Shown here: in pieces, positions 15,902 through 22,880 of the stretch
Layout: each line of letters opens with the position of its first letter
How positions within the stretch are numbered: the stretch's first letter is position 1
Assembly: GCA_017409405.1 (NCBI GenBank)
Contig: JAFQSU010000066.1
Coordinates: 1 to 39,635 of the forward strand
Direction of reading: 5' to 3'
Origin: Oscillospiraceae bacterium
GTDB taxonomy: Bacteria; Bacillota; Clostridia; Oscillospirales; JAAYXM01
DNA: 39,635 bases
Program-made: the position numbers and the translations under genes
Notes under the pieces: generated by a model
The model's database searches: none
Seen by the model: the letters and a program-made list of their open reading frames with translations, nothing else
Told to the model about the DNA's origin: nothing

Positions 15902-15991
15902 AATTGTCACTCTCCTTTGTATATAGGATAACTCTTATTTGAAAATAAATCAATAATAAATTTTGTCAAAAAAATTTTTCTTTAAAACATA

Positions 15992-16020
15992 TTGACTTTG
16001 AATGACTTTAATGATATACT
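15992..16020 (+). promoter_or_regulatory. Extended -10 promoter for infC-rpmI-rplT
   Basis: TTGACT (15992-15997) and TATACT (16015-16020) are 17 bases apart, with TG one base before the -10 (TGATATACT). This is one of the best promoter matches in the window. Confidence 0.85.
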
Positions 16021-16027
16021 ATCGCAT

Positions 16028-16174
16028 GTTAGAAGAAAGTAGGGCTTTCCCGTCCTCACCTCAAGTATTGCGAAGAGGTCAACATTGTTCACAAATTGCA
16101 GGTTTCTGTATTTTTGGGTTTGTTTGAGCACGGGTGAGTTTTGCCCGTGCTTTTAGTTTTGGAGGTGCTTTAGT
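16028..16174 (+). promoter_or_regulatory. L20-type leader with attenuator ahead of infC
   Basis: About 145 bases separate the promoter from infC. They contain several pairing segments and end in a terminator hairpin, AGCACGGG (16127-16134) with CCCGTGCT (16144-16151), followed by TTTT. A terminator before infC in an infC-rpmI-rplT operon is the hallmark of the Firmicutes L20 leader. There, free L20 binds the leader and promotes termination. The class is assigned by position and the terminator; I did not match the L20-binding core base by base. Confidence 0.75.
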
Positions 16175-16702
16175 ATCAGCAAGTTAGAACATCAAATCAA
16201 TGAAGACATTCGCGACAAAGAAGTTCGTCTTATCGACGCGGACGGTAATCAGGTAGGCGTTGTAGCCTTGGATGAGGCGTTCAGACTCGCAGACGAAAGC
16301 GGACTTGATCTCGTGAAAATTGCGCCACAGGCAGTTCCGCCCGTTTGCCGCATTATGGATTACGGCAAATTCAAGTTCGAACAGGATAAGCGCGAAAAGG
16401 AAGCGCGCAAGAATCAGCGCGTAATCGACATTAAAGAGGTTCGCATGACACCAAGTATTGATGTGCACGACTTTGAAGTCAAGATGAACAATGCCATCCG
16501 TTTCCTGAAATCAGGCTGTAAAGTTAAGGTGGCTGTACGTTTCAAAGGACGCGAACTTGCACACACTAATCTTGGTACGGAATTGCTCAAGCGTTTTGCA
16601 GACGGCTGTGCCGAATTCTGCAATGTTGATAAAATTCCGAAGCTTGAAGGACGTCAGATGATAATGTTTCTGTCTTCCAAAGTTCCGCCAAAATCAAATT
16701 AA
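16175..16702 (+). CDS. infC: Translation initiation factor IF-3, apparent AUC start
   Basis: The 175-residue protein carries the full IF-3 sequence: EHQINEDIRDKEVRLIDADG at the N-terminus, DLVKIAPQAVPPVCRIMDYGKF, the linker, then RMTPSIDVHDFEVK-like C-domain segments and KIPKLEGRQMIMFL. No ATG, GTG or TTG exists in frame between the stop at 16154-16156 and a TTG at 16268, and that TTG would delete the conserved N-terminal 31 residues. A perfect GGAGG at 16161-16165 is followed nine bases later by ATC at 16175, which is therefore the likely start. Rare start codons (AUU in E. coli) are a known feature of infC, letting IF-3 limit its own synthesis. rpmI and rplT follow in the standard operon. 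Confidence 0.93.
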   Translation: MSKLEHQINEDIRDKEVRLIDADGNQVGVVALDEAFRLADESGLDLVKIAPQAVPPVCRIMDYGKFKFEQDKREKEARKNQRVIDIKEVRMTPSIDVHDFEVKMNNAIRFLKSGCKVKVAVRFKGRELAHTNLGTELLKRFADGCAEFCNVDKIPKLEGRQMIMFLSSKVPPKSN

Positions 16703-16731
16703 CAATTTATTTACGAGAGGAGAAATAAAAA

Positions 16732-16929
16732 ATGCCTAAAATCAAAACACACAGCGGTGCATCAAAGCGTTTCAAGGTTACAAAAAACGGCAAGGTAAAA
16801 ATCAACCGTGCCAACAGACGTCACATCTTGAACAAAAAGAGCACAAAGCTCAAGAGAGGTCTTCGTCAGGCTGCATATGCGTCCCCTGCAAACGAAGCAA
16901 CTCTCAAGCGTTTAGTTCCTTACAATTAA
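16732..16929 (+). CDS. rpmI: 50S ribosomal protein L35
   Basis: The 65-residue basic protein has the L35 signature [17 protein letters not shown] followed by [18 protein letters not shown]. It sits between infC and rplT, 29 bases after infC, with GAGAGGAG before the ATG. Complete and typical in length. Confidence 0.97.
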   Translation: MPKIKTHSGASKRFKVTKNGKVKINRANRRHILNKKSTKLKRGLRQAAYASPANEATLKRLVPYN

Positions 16930-16955
16930 ATTTTACGAATTAGGAGGCTTTTAAA

Positions 16956-17309
16956 ATGGCTAGAGTTAAAGGCGCAATGATGACGCGCAAAAGAAGAAAA
17001 AAGATTTTAAAGCTCGCAAAGGGCTATTGGGGTGCAAAATCCAAACATTTTAAGATGGCTAACCAGGCTGTCATGAAATCTCTCACATACGCTTATGTTG
17101 GTCGTAAGCGCAAAAAGCGTGATTTCCGTCGTCTTTGGATCACAAGAATCTCTGCTGCTGCAAAGATGAATGGCATCAACTATTCACGTTTTATGAACGG
17201 TCTTAAGAAGGCTAACGTTGAAATCAATCGCAAAATGCTTGCAGATATGGCACATAACGATCCGGCAGCATTCAAGGCTCTTGCAGATTTGGCTAAAGCA
17301 AATATCTAA
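16956..17309 (+). CDS. rplT: 50S ribosomal protein L20
   Basis: The 117-residue protein matches L20: [20 protein letters not shown], then [17 protein letters not shown] and [25 protein letters not shown]20 is an early large-subunit assembly protein and in Firmicutes is also the repressor of this operon through its leader. ATG 16956 follows TTAGGAGG. The ldh gene starts 61 bases after the stop. Confidence 0.97.
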   Translation: MARVKGAMMTRKRRKKILKLAKGYWGAKSKHFKMANQAVMKSLTYAYVGRKRKKRDFRRLWITRISAAAKMNGINYSRFMNGLKKANVEINRKMLADMAHNDPAAFKALADLAKANI

Positions 17310-17370
17310 CTGATAATACCGCTATAAATTATTAGTCAGATAAAGTGTGAATTTTTGGGGAAGTAGAATT

Positions 17371-18315
17371 ATGAAAAAGAAAAAGTCCAAAGTAGCAATA
17401 ATCGGTGCCGGTTTTGTTGGTGCGGCTTCTGCTTATGCAATAGCACTAAAGAAAATCTGTTCCGAACTTGTTCTGATTGATGTCAATGCTGACAAAGCAA
17501 TCGGTGAAGCTGCCGATATTGCCCACGGTTTACCGTTTTTGGGATCTATGGATGTTTATGCCGGAGACTATTCATGTGTCAGAGACTGCGATGTTATAGT
17601 TATAACGGCAGGTGCTAACAGAAAAGTAGGCGAAACACGTCTTGATCTTGCAAAGAAGAACACTTCGATTGCAAAGGGTATTACCGAGAGCATTATGAAA
17701 TACTACAACGGAGGAGTTATCCTCGTTGTTGCAAACCCTGTTGACATTTTAACCTATATGATTTCAAAATGGACAGGTCTTCCGAGCGGAATGGTTCTTG
17801 GAAGCGGCACAACGCTCGATACCATTCGTTTCAGAAGCTCGCTTGCTTCACTTACCGGTATAGATTGCACAAATATTCACGGTTATATTATCGGTGAACA
17901 CGGCGATTCTCAGGTTCCTGTATGGAGCAACACCCATATTGCAGGTATTGAAATAGGTGACTACTGCAGAACTAACGGAATTGCTCTCACTGATGACGTT
18001 AAGAAAAACATTCTTGAACAAATCAAAACAGGCGGTGCTGAAATTATCAAACGCAAAGGCGCAACTTATTACGGCGTTGCAGTTTGTGTTGCTACCCTTG
18101 TTGATTCTCTTATGAGAGACAGTGATACTATAAGAACTGTAAGTACTGTTTTGAACGGAGAATTTGGTGTAAGTGATGTTGCACTTTCACTTCCTACCAT
18201 TATCGGTTCAAGCGGTGCAAAGAAAGTCCTTCTTCCGAATATTACTGACGAAGAGCTTGCGCTTTTCCGCAAATCGGCAGAGGCTTGCAAAAAAGTTCTT
18301 GAAGAATGTAAATAA
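17371..18315 (+). CDS. ldh: L-lactate dehydrogenase
   Basis: The 314-residue NAD-dependent enzyme reduces pyruvate to L-lactate in fermentation. The Rossmann loop is GAGFVGAASAYA at the N-terminus with the NAD-discriminating Asp in LVLIDVNADKA. Substrate-loop residues lie in GANRKVGETRLDLAKKN, VVANPVDILTY is typical, and the catalytic His177 sits in IIGEHGDSQVPVWS. The ATG at 17371 follows GGGGAAG; a GTG eight codons earlier is less likely. A terminator follows. Loop residues (GETR, not GRNR... MDH type) favour lactate over malate dehydrogenase. Confidence 0.93.
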   Translation: MKKKKSKVAIIGAGFVGAASAYAIALKKICSELVLIDVNADKAIGEAADIAHGLPFLGSMDVYAGDYSCVRDCDVIVITAGANRKVGETRLDLAKKNTSIAKGITESIMKYYNGGVILVVANPVDILTYMISKWTGLPSGMVLGSGTTLDTIRFRSSLASLTGIDCTNIHGYIIGEHGDSQVPVWSNTHIAGIEIGDYCRTNGIALTDDVKKNILEQIKTGGAEIIKRKGATYYGVAVCVATLVDSLMRDSDTIRTVSTVLNGEFGVSDVALSLPTIIGSSGAKKVLLPNITDEELALFRKSAEACKKVLEECK

Positions 18316-18329
18316 TTAAAATATAAAAG

Positions 18330-18381
18330 AAATGACAGCTTCTTTACGGCGATGCAGTGCCGTATAAGAGGTTGTCATTTT
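18330..18381 (+). terminator. Rho-independent terminator after ldh
   Basis: AAATGACAGCTTCTTTACGGC pairs imperfectly across a short loop with the segment ending TTGTCATTT, followed by T-rich sequence. It lies 15 bases after the ldh stop. Confidence 0.8.
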
Positions 18382-18459
18382 TTCTTGTATATGGTAAAAT
18401 AATTTCATCGTAGATGAAGCCGGCGATATAAATTCCTGCGGAATTTGCGAGATGGGATG

Positions 18460-18537
18460 GAAACAGATATCGATTGCTTTGCTATCTACACCTCATCAGT
18501 CACTTCGTGATAGCTCCCCCTCAAGGGGAAGCCTTTG
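18460..18537. repeat. Partial copy of the CCTTCCCCTTGAGGGGAAGG repeat family
   Basis: This segment keeps the ATCGATTGCTTTGC...CTACACCTCA core and the right end CCCCCTCAAGGGGAAGCCTTT of the repeat found complete at 18601-18730, but lacks the left end. The preceding 18382-18459 has its own short inverted pair (TTCATC/GATGAA and ATTCC.GCGGAAT) of unknown meaning. The gap 18316-18759 contains no gene. Confidence 0.6.
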
Positions 18538-18555
18538 AAAAAAATAATTTTTTTC

Positions 18556-18577
18556 TCCCTAACTTGACAAAATCATA
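18556..18577. repeat. Short repeat CCTAACTTGACAAAATCATA (copy 1)
   Basis: TCCCTAACTTGACAAAATCATA also appears at about 18921-18943, and with small changes at 24397-24419 and 25325-25351. It includes a consensus TTGACA -35 box, so it could carry a promoter, but no constant -10 lies at 16-18 bases in every copy. Confidence 0.6.
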
Positions 18578-18600
18578 AAGTTTGATATGTAAGGGACAAA

Positions 18601-18730
18601 AAAGCCTTCCCCTTGAGGGGAAGGTGGGTTGCGCAGCAACTCGGATGAGGTGGAAATGAATAACGATTGCTTTCGCAATCTACACCTCACCACCGCCCGC
18701 GGCGGAGCCTCTCCTCAAGGAGAAGCCTTT
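18601..18730. mobile_element. 130-bp palindromic intergenic repeat (copy 1)
   Basis: A unit that starts AAAGCCTTCCCCTTGAGGGG and ends in the near-inverse CTCCTCAAGGAGAAGCCTTT. In between are GGTTGCGCAGCAACTC, GATTGCTTTCGCAATC and CACCGCCCGCGGCGG hairpins. It is nearly identical to 25378-25506. The inverted ends and internal hairpins are typical of small non-autonomous repeats (MITE-like). It encodes no gene. I recall this sequence type as common between genes in gut Clostridia. Confidence 0.7.
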
Positions 18731-18759
18731 AGAAAATTTGTGAAAAGGAGTGAACTTAT

Positions 18760-18909
18760 ATGGGTAAAGGAATTTTAGCAGCCTTTATCACGTTGGTTGT
18801 TGGATTGTTGACAATGAGTGTGTTTACAGGGGCGGAAGAAGTTGGTGTTGTTGCTTCTATTTCTGTTATGGGAGCATTTATCATTTGCTTTAATGAGCAA
18901 AAGAAGTAA
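18760..18909 (+). CDS. 49-residue membrane protein, function unknown
   Basis: A short frame with ATG at 18760, preceded by AAAAGGAG at ideal spacing. The peptide has two hydrophobic segments (LAAFITLVVGLLTMSVF and VVASISVMGAFIICF) joined by an acidic turn, and a basic end NEQKK. It sits between repeat sequences, first of a series of small membrane proteins in this accessory region. I do not recognise a family. The strong ribosome site and hairpin-like topology favour a real gene. Confidence 0.55.
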   Translation: MGKGILAAFITLVVGLLTMSVFTGAEEVGVVASISVMGAFIICFNEQKK

Positions 18910-18920
18910 TATTTTATTTT

Positions 18921-18970
18921 GTCCCTAACTTGACAAAATCATAGTATGCATGTCGAATGAGGTCGAAAGG
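18921..18970 (+). repeat. Repeat leader before the 91-residue membrane protein
   Basis: It contains CCCTAACTTGACAAAATCATA, then TGTCGAATGAGGTCGAAAGGAG. The last part, GTCGAAAGGAG, supplies the ribosome site and recurs before the small genes at 24447 and 24969. Confidence 0.55.
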
Positions 18971-18981
18971 AGATAAATAAT

Positions 18982-19257
18982 ATGACGCAAATACAGTTTG
19001 TTCTCTTCTTTTATGTTTTGCCAATATTCTGCGGTTTGATACTTGGAGTAGTTCTTTGGAAGTTTCCAAAAACTTATTTGTTGGCTGGAATTTTGCTTGG
19101 GGTTTGTGTAATATGGTGGTGTATCCTTTCTAATATAAATCTTCGTGGGAGTGAAGGGCCGGGCATAATTTTCTGTTTGTATACTCACGCAGTATTAACA
19201 TTTTCGGTTGTTGAATTAATTAAATTTATAGTAAGAAAAACAATATCAATGAAATGA
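18982..19257 (+). CDS. 91-residue three-TM membrane protein, function unknown
   Basis: The protein has three predicted membrane segments: FVLFFYVLPIFCGLILGVVL, LLAGILLGVCVIWWCIL and IFCLYTHAVLTFSVVELIKF, with a short basic tail. ATG 18982 follows GAAAGGAG of the recurring leader. No known domain is recognised. It is followed by about 135 bases without a gene, holding the promoter of the creatininase-TIR-RyR cluster. Confidence 0.6.
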   Translation: MTQIQFVLFFYVLPIFCGLILGVVLWKFPKTYLLAGILLGVCVIWWCILSNINLRGSEGPGIIFCLYTHAVLTFSVVELIKFIVRKTISMK

Positions 19258-19315
19258 TATTTGCAATGTATCAATTTTTTGGTTCTGGCATGACCTGAAC
19301 TTGCATTAAAAAGGT

Positions 19316-19344
19316 TTGCATCTAAACCGTCTGTTGCTTATATA
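19316..19344 (+). promoter_or_regulatory. Candidate promoter for the creatininase-TIR-RyR genes
   Basis: TTGCAT (19316-19321) and TATATA (19339-19344) have a 17-base spacer, 50 bases before the creatininase-like start. The -35 lies in a TTGCATCTAAACC motif that is repeated at 25514-25526 near the other edge of the accessory region. Confidence 0.5.
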
Positions 19345-19393
19345 TAAAATTGAATAAAAGGGATACAGAACCGCAGATAACAGGAGGAAATCA

Positions 19394-20239
19394 ATGCTTT
19401 GGGAAAATTTAAGAGAAGAAGAGTTTGAAAATGTAATAACAAAGTCAAACGGCGTGTGTGTGCTTCCTGTAGGGTGTTTGGAAAAACACGGTCAACACCT
19501 TCCGGTAGGCACAGATGTTATTCATATTACGGAAATAGCAAAGCTTGCATCTGAAAAAGAACCCTTTTGCATATTTCCGACTATGTATTTTGGTGAAAAA
19601 ACAGGTGCCGGCGAATTTAAAGGAACTGTTATATTTTCGTCGCATCTCCGCCAACAGATATTAAAAGAAACCTGCAGTGAAATTGCAAGAAATGGATTCA
19701 AAAAGATTCTCATCTATAACGGGCATGGCGGAAATCAGGCAATGATTTCAGAGTTTTCGAGAAGTGTTCTGTATGAAAAAAACGACTATATGGTATATGA
19801 CTACAGCATAGGCTCTGATTTTGCAACACCCAAAAAGCTTCTTTGTGAAAATTACAGTTATTTAACAAATGAGGACAAAGAAATATTAAAGGATTATACT
19901 GCACAAAAGAAAAGATTCGGGCACGCCTGCTTTATAGAAACAGGGTGGGTTTACGGTGTGAGACCTCAAACCGTAAGGCTTGATAAAATAGATGCTGAAA
20001 GCGGAAAGTCCGTGCACAGATTTGATGAATTTGCAGATTTAAAAATCAATACGCCGTACGCTTGGATGGCGGATTACCCAAATTCTTACGCAGGTGATAT
20101 GCACGAAGGCATGAATGAACGTATTGCACGTGCAATGGTGGAGTTTTCGGTAGATAGACTTTGCAAAGTTGTACGCTTTTTAAAAAACGAAACAACGTCG
20201 GATACCTATAAAACAGAATGGCTGAAAAAGCAGAAATAA
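19394..20239 (+). CDS. Creatininase-family metal amidohydrolase
   Basis: The 281-residue protein belongs to the creatininase family (PF02633): cytoplasmic metal-dependent enzymes acting on cyclic amides or related C-N bonds. Known members include creatinine amidohydrolase, FAPy deformylase ArfB and the mycofactocin protease MftE. Metal ligands are visible: E30, H32, H35 and D41 in LPVGCLEKHGQHLPVGTD, H111 in YNGHGGNQ, and E182 in GHACFIETG. Thus the active site looks intact. Substrate is unknown. ATG 19394 follows a strong AGGAGG. The TIR-TPR gene begins 55 bases after the stop in the same direction, so co-transcription is possible but a functional link is not shown. Confidence 0.85.
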   Translation: MLWENLREEEFENVITKSNGVCVLPVGCLEKHGQHLPVGTDVIHITEIAKLASEKEPFCIFPTMYFGEKTGAGEFKGTVIFSSHLRQQILKETCSEIARNGFKKILIYNGHGGNQAMISEFSRSVLYEKNDYMVYDYSIGSDFATPKKLLCENYSYLTNEDKEILKDYTAQKKRFGHACFIETGWVYGVRPQTVRLDKIDAESGKSVHRFDEFADLKINTPYAWMADYPNSYAGDMHEGMNERIARAMVEFSVDRLCKVVRFLKNETTSDTYKTEWLKKQK

Positions 20240-20294
20240 AAAATTGTCCGTTTTTACAGCAAGAGCTTCAAAGTGGAAGGGGTTATTATAGTAT

Positions 20295-22868
20295 ATGGCA
20301 ACCTTTAATTTAAAAACGAAAACCCAAGTTAATATTGATAAAAAGCCGAGAGTATATTTTACTTGTCACCCTGATGACTTTGAAAAATACTTTGATAAGA
20401 TTTGCGAAGATATTTTCAAAACTCACGATTGCGTCATTTATTATACAGAGGATATGAACGAGAGAATAGCCGATGATGAAAAGGAAGTGGATCTCGGTAG
20501 AAACAACTTGTTTGTGGTTCCCGTTACGTTTAAGCTTTTGTCCACACCAAACCGTGCAATGGACGAGGATGTTCCATATGCATTCAATAAACACATTCCC
20601 ATTCTTCCGATTATGATGGAACCGGGAATAGATGTTTACTATTCAAAACCCGACAAATTCGGGAACCTGCAGTACTTAAACCCTTACAGTACAGACACAA
20701 CGGAAATATCCTATGGAGAGAAGCTGAGAAAATATCTTGAAACAGTTTTGTTAAGCGATGAGCTTGCCCGTCGTGTCCGTGCGGCATTTGATGCATACAT
20801 CTTTTTGAGTTATCGCAAAAAGGACCGAAAGCTTGCCAACGAGCTTATGAAAATGATACATAACAATCCCGAATGTCGTGATATTGCCATCTGGTTTGAC
20901 GAGTTTTTGACTCCCGGCGAAAGCTTTCAGGAAACAATAGAAAAGATTTTGAGTGACTGCAAGCTGTTTACTCTTCTTATAACACCGCAGCTTTTGGAAA
21001 AAATTGTGGACGAAAAAGGCGAAGAACATGACAACTATATTATTTCCACCGAACTGCCCCTTGCTCGTAAGAACAAAGAGGAAAAGGGCACCGATATTTT
21101 TGCGGTTGAGATGGAAGAAACAGACAAAGACAAGTTATCATCCATAAATATTGAAGAGTATGTAAATGTAAAAGACGAGGAATTCCGAAGTCGTTTGTTG
21201 GATGCGATTTCAAAAATTGCGATTACCGAAAACAATACCCCCGAACATAATTATCTCATCGGACTTGCATATCTTGAGGGAATTGACGTGGAGGTAGACC
21301 GAAAACGCGGTATTGAGCTTATCTCTTCTGCTGCAGAAGCAGGGCTTTGGGAGGCTATGCTGAAGCTCTATGATATGTACAACAATGGCATAGGTACAAA
21401 CGTTGATTACAGAAAAACGTTATATTGGTCGCAAAAAATAGTGGACTACTCTACAAAGGAGTACGGCGAGGAGAATACTAATACCATTGCGGCAATTGCG
21501 AACCTTGCGGAGGCTTACGGTGAACTTGGCGACCGGCAAAAAGCATTAGAGCTGAATGAAAAAGCATATGAATTATCCTGCAGAATATCGGGAGAAGAAG
21601 CCCCTTATACATTGATTTATCTTACTAATATAGCGAAAGCATACGAAAGAATAGGCAATCTGCAAAAAGCTCTGGAATTAGCCGAAAAGGCAAGTGATTT
21701 GAAATGTAAAATACTTGGTGAAGAGCATCAGTCAACGCTGGCGTCTCTTAATGAGCTTGCTATCATTCACAGTCGGCTTGGTGATTTCCGAAAAGCACTG
21801 AATCTCAGCAAAAAGGTATATGCCATATCATGTAAAATACTTGGAGAAAAACATCCTGACTCAGTGTTCTCTTTGTACAATCTTGCAACAACTTACGGAG
21901 AAACCTGTGATGTGCAGAAAGCTTTTGAGTTGTGTAAAAAAGCATATGACTTATCCTGCGAGGTACACGGAGAAGAACATCCGGCTACAATTATTATGAT
22001 GGGTCAGCTGGCGATGAAATACGTGGGTTTTGGTGACAGGGAAAAGGCATTGGAGCTCGGCGAAAAAACGTATAAGCTACTGTGTCGAATATTTGGCGAA
22101 GAGCATCCGCATACCCTGATAGGTTCAGGAGAACTGGCACAAATCTATGCGTCTCTCGGTGACTTCGGACGCGCTTTTGGATTGAGTAAGAAGATGTATG
22201 ATGGCATGTGTCGAATATTTGGCGAAGAGCATCCTGATACCATGATAGCTCTCAACAATCTCGCATATATGTCAGGTCAGGTAGGGGATTTCAATGAAGC
22301 GGTCAAAGCAAATGAGAAGCTGTTGAGTTTAAGGTGCAAAGTGTTAGGTGAAGAGCATCCTGATACACTTACAACTCTGAATAATCTGGCTATGGATTAC
22401 AGTTACCTCGGCGATTTTGAAAAGGCACATGAGTTAGGGGTGAAGGTGTGCAATCTGGCTTGCAAGGTACTGGGTGAAGAGCATCCGGAAACCCTGATAT
22501 GTATGAGCAATTTTGCTTACTTTTGCAGTGAACTCGGAGAGGTACAAGAGGCTTTAGCGCTGAAAGAATATATATACAGGGCATCATGTGAGGTCCAGGG
22601 CGAAGAACATCCGAACACTATGGTCTTTCAGAATAATCTGGCTGAGGCTTATGCAATGCTTGGTGAAACAAATATAGCTCTTGAATTATTGAAAAACCTT
22701 TATGAAAAACGATGTAAGGTGTTCGGTGAGCAAAGTAATGAGGTTGTGGAAACGCTGGAAAACTTAGTTGTCGGTTCCGGTATGGCAAGGGATAGAATGG
22801 CGGAAATATTTTACAAGAGAAAACTAAAAAAGCTGAAAGAAAATATGCACAGGGAGCAAACGAAATAA
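20295..22868 (+). CDS. Tandem TIR-like, Sel1 and TPR repeat protein (putative NAD+-based signalling/defence)
   Basis: The 857-residue protein is modular. Residues about 18-150 form a first TIR-like domain (RVYFTCHPDDFEKYFDKI...DCVIYYTEDM...NLFVVPVTF). Residues 165-308 form a clearer TIR domain: AYIFLSYRKKDRKLANEL, IAIWFDEFLTPGESFQETI, KLFTLLITPQLLE, and IISTELPLAR, where Glu253 is a candidate catalytic residue by position. Next come Sel1-like helical repeats (about 315-385), then eleven TPR units at exactly 42-residue spacing, each marked by a GEEHPxT-type turn (first at 391, last near 811), and a basic tail. Bacterial TIR domains often hydrolyse or cyclise NAD+. TPR arrays usually bind a partner or trigger. 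GGAAGGGG precedes the ATG. The RyR gene follows after 12 bases. I recall related TIR-repeat proteins in gut Clostridia, without established function. Confidence 0.85.
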   Translation: MATFNLKTKTQVNIDKKPRVYFTCHPDDFEKYFDKICEDIFKTHDCVIYYTEDMNERIADDEKEVDLGRNNLFVVPVTFKLLSTPNRAMDEDVPYAFNKHIPILPIMMEPGIDVYYSKPDKFGNLQYLNPYSTDTTEISYGEKLRKYLETVLLSDELARRVRAAFDAYIFLSYRKKDRKLANELMKMIHNNPECRDIAIWFDEFLTPGESFQETIEKILSDCKLFTLLITPQLLEKIVDEKGEEHDNYIISTELPLARKNKEEKGTDIFAVEMEETDKDKLSSINIEEYVNVKDEEFRSRLLDAISKIAITENNTPEHNYLIGLAYLEGIDVEVDRKRGIELISSAAEAGLWEAMLKLYDMYNNGIGTNVDYRKTLYWSQKIVDYSTKEYGEENTNTIAAIANLAEAYGELGDRQKALELNEKAYELSCRISGEEAPYTLIYLTNIAKAYERIGNLQKALELAEKASDLKCKILGEEHQSTLASLNELAIIHSRLGDFRKALNLSKKVYAISCKILGEKHPDSVFSLYNLATTYGETCDVQKAFELCKKAYDLSCEVHGEEHPATIIMMGQLAMKYVGFGDREKALELGEKTYKLLCRIFGEEHPHTLIGSGELAQIYASLGDFGRAFGLSKKMYDGMCRIFGEEHPDTMIALNNLAYMSGQVGDFNEAVKANEKLLSLRCKVLGEEHPDTLTTLNNLAMDYSYLGDFEKAHELGVKVCNLACKVLGEEHPETLICMSNFAYFCSELGEVQEALALKEYIYRASCEVQGEEHPNTMVFQNNLAEAYAMLGETNIALELLKNLYEKRCKVFGEQSNEVVETLENLVVGSGMARDRMAEIFYKRKLKKLKENMHREQTK

Positions 22869-22880
22869 GAGGAGAAAACG

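Noticed and set aside
16268..16702. IF-3 starting at the TTG at 16268.
   Set aside because: It would drop the conserved N-terminal 31 residues, and the only good ribosome site (GGAGG, 16161-16165) points to ATC 16175.
21465..22770. 126-bp periodic repeats as a tandem DNA repeat or CRISPR-like array.
   Set aside because: They are in-frame protein TPR units with diverged DNA, not conserved repeats with spacers.
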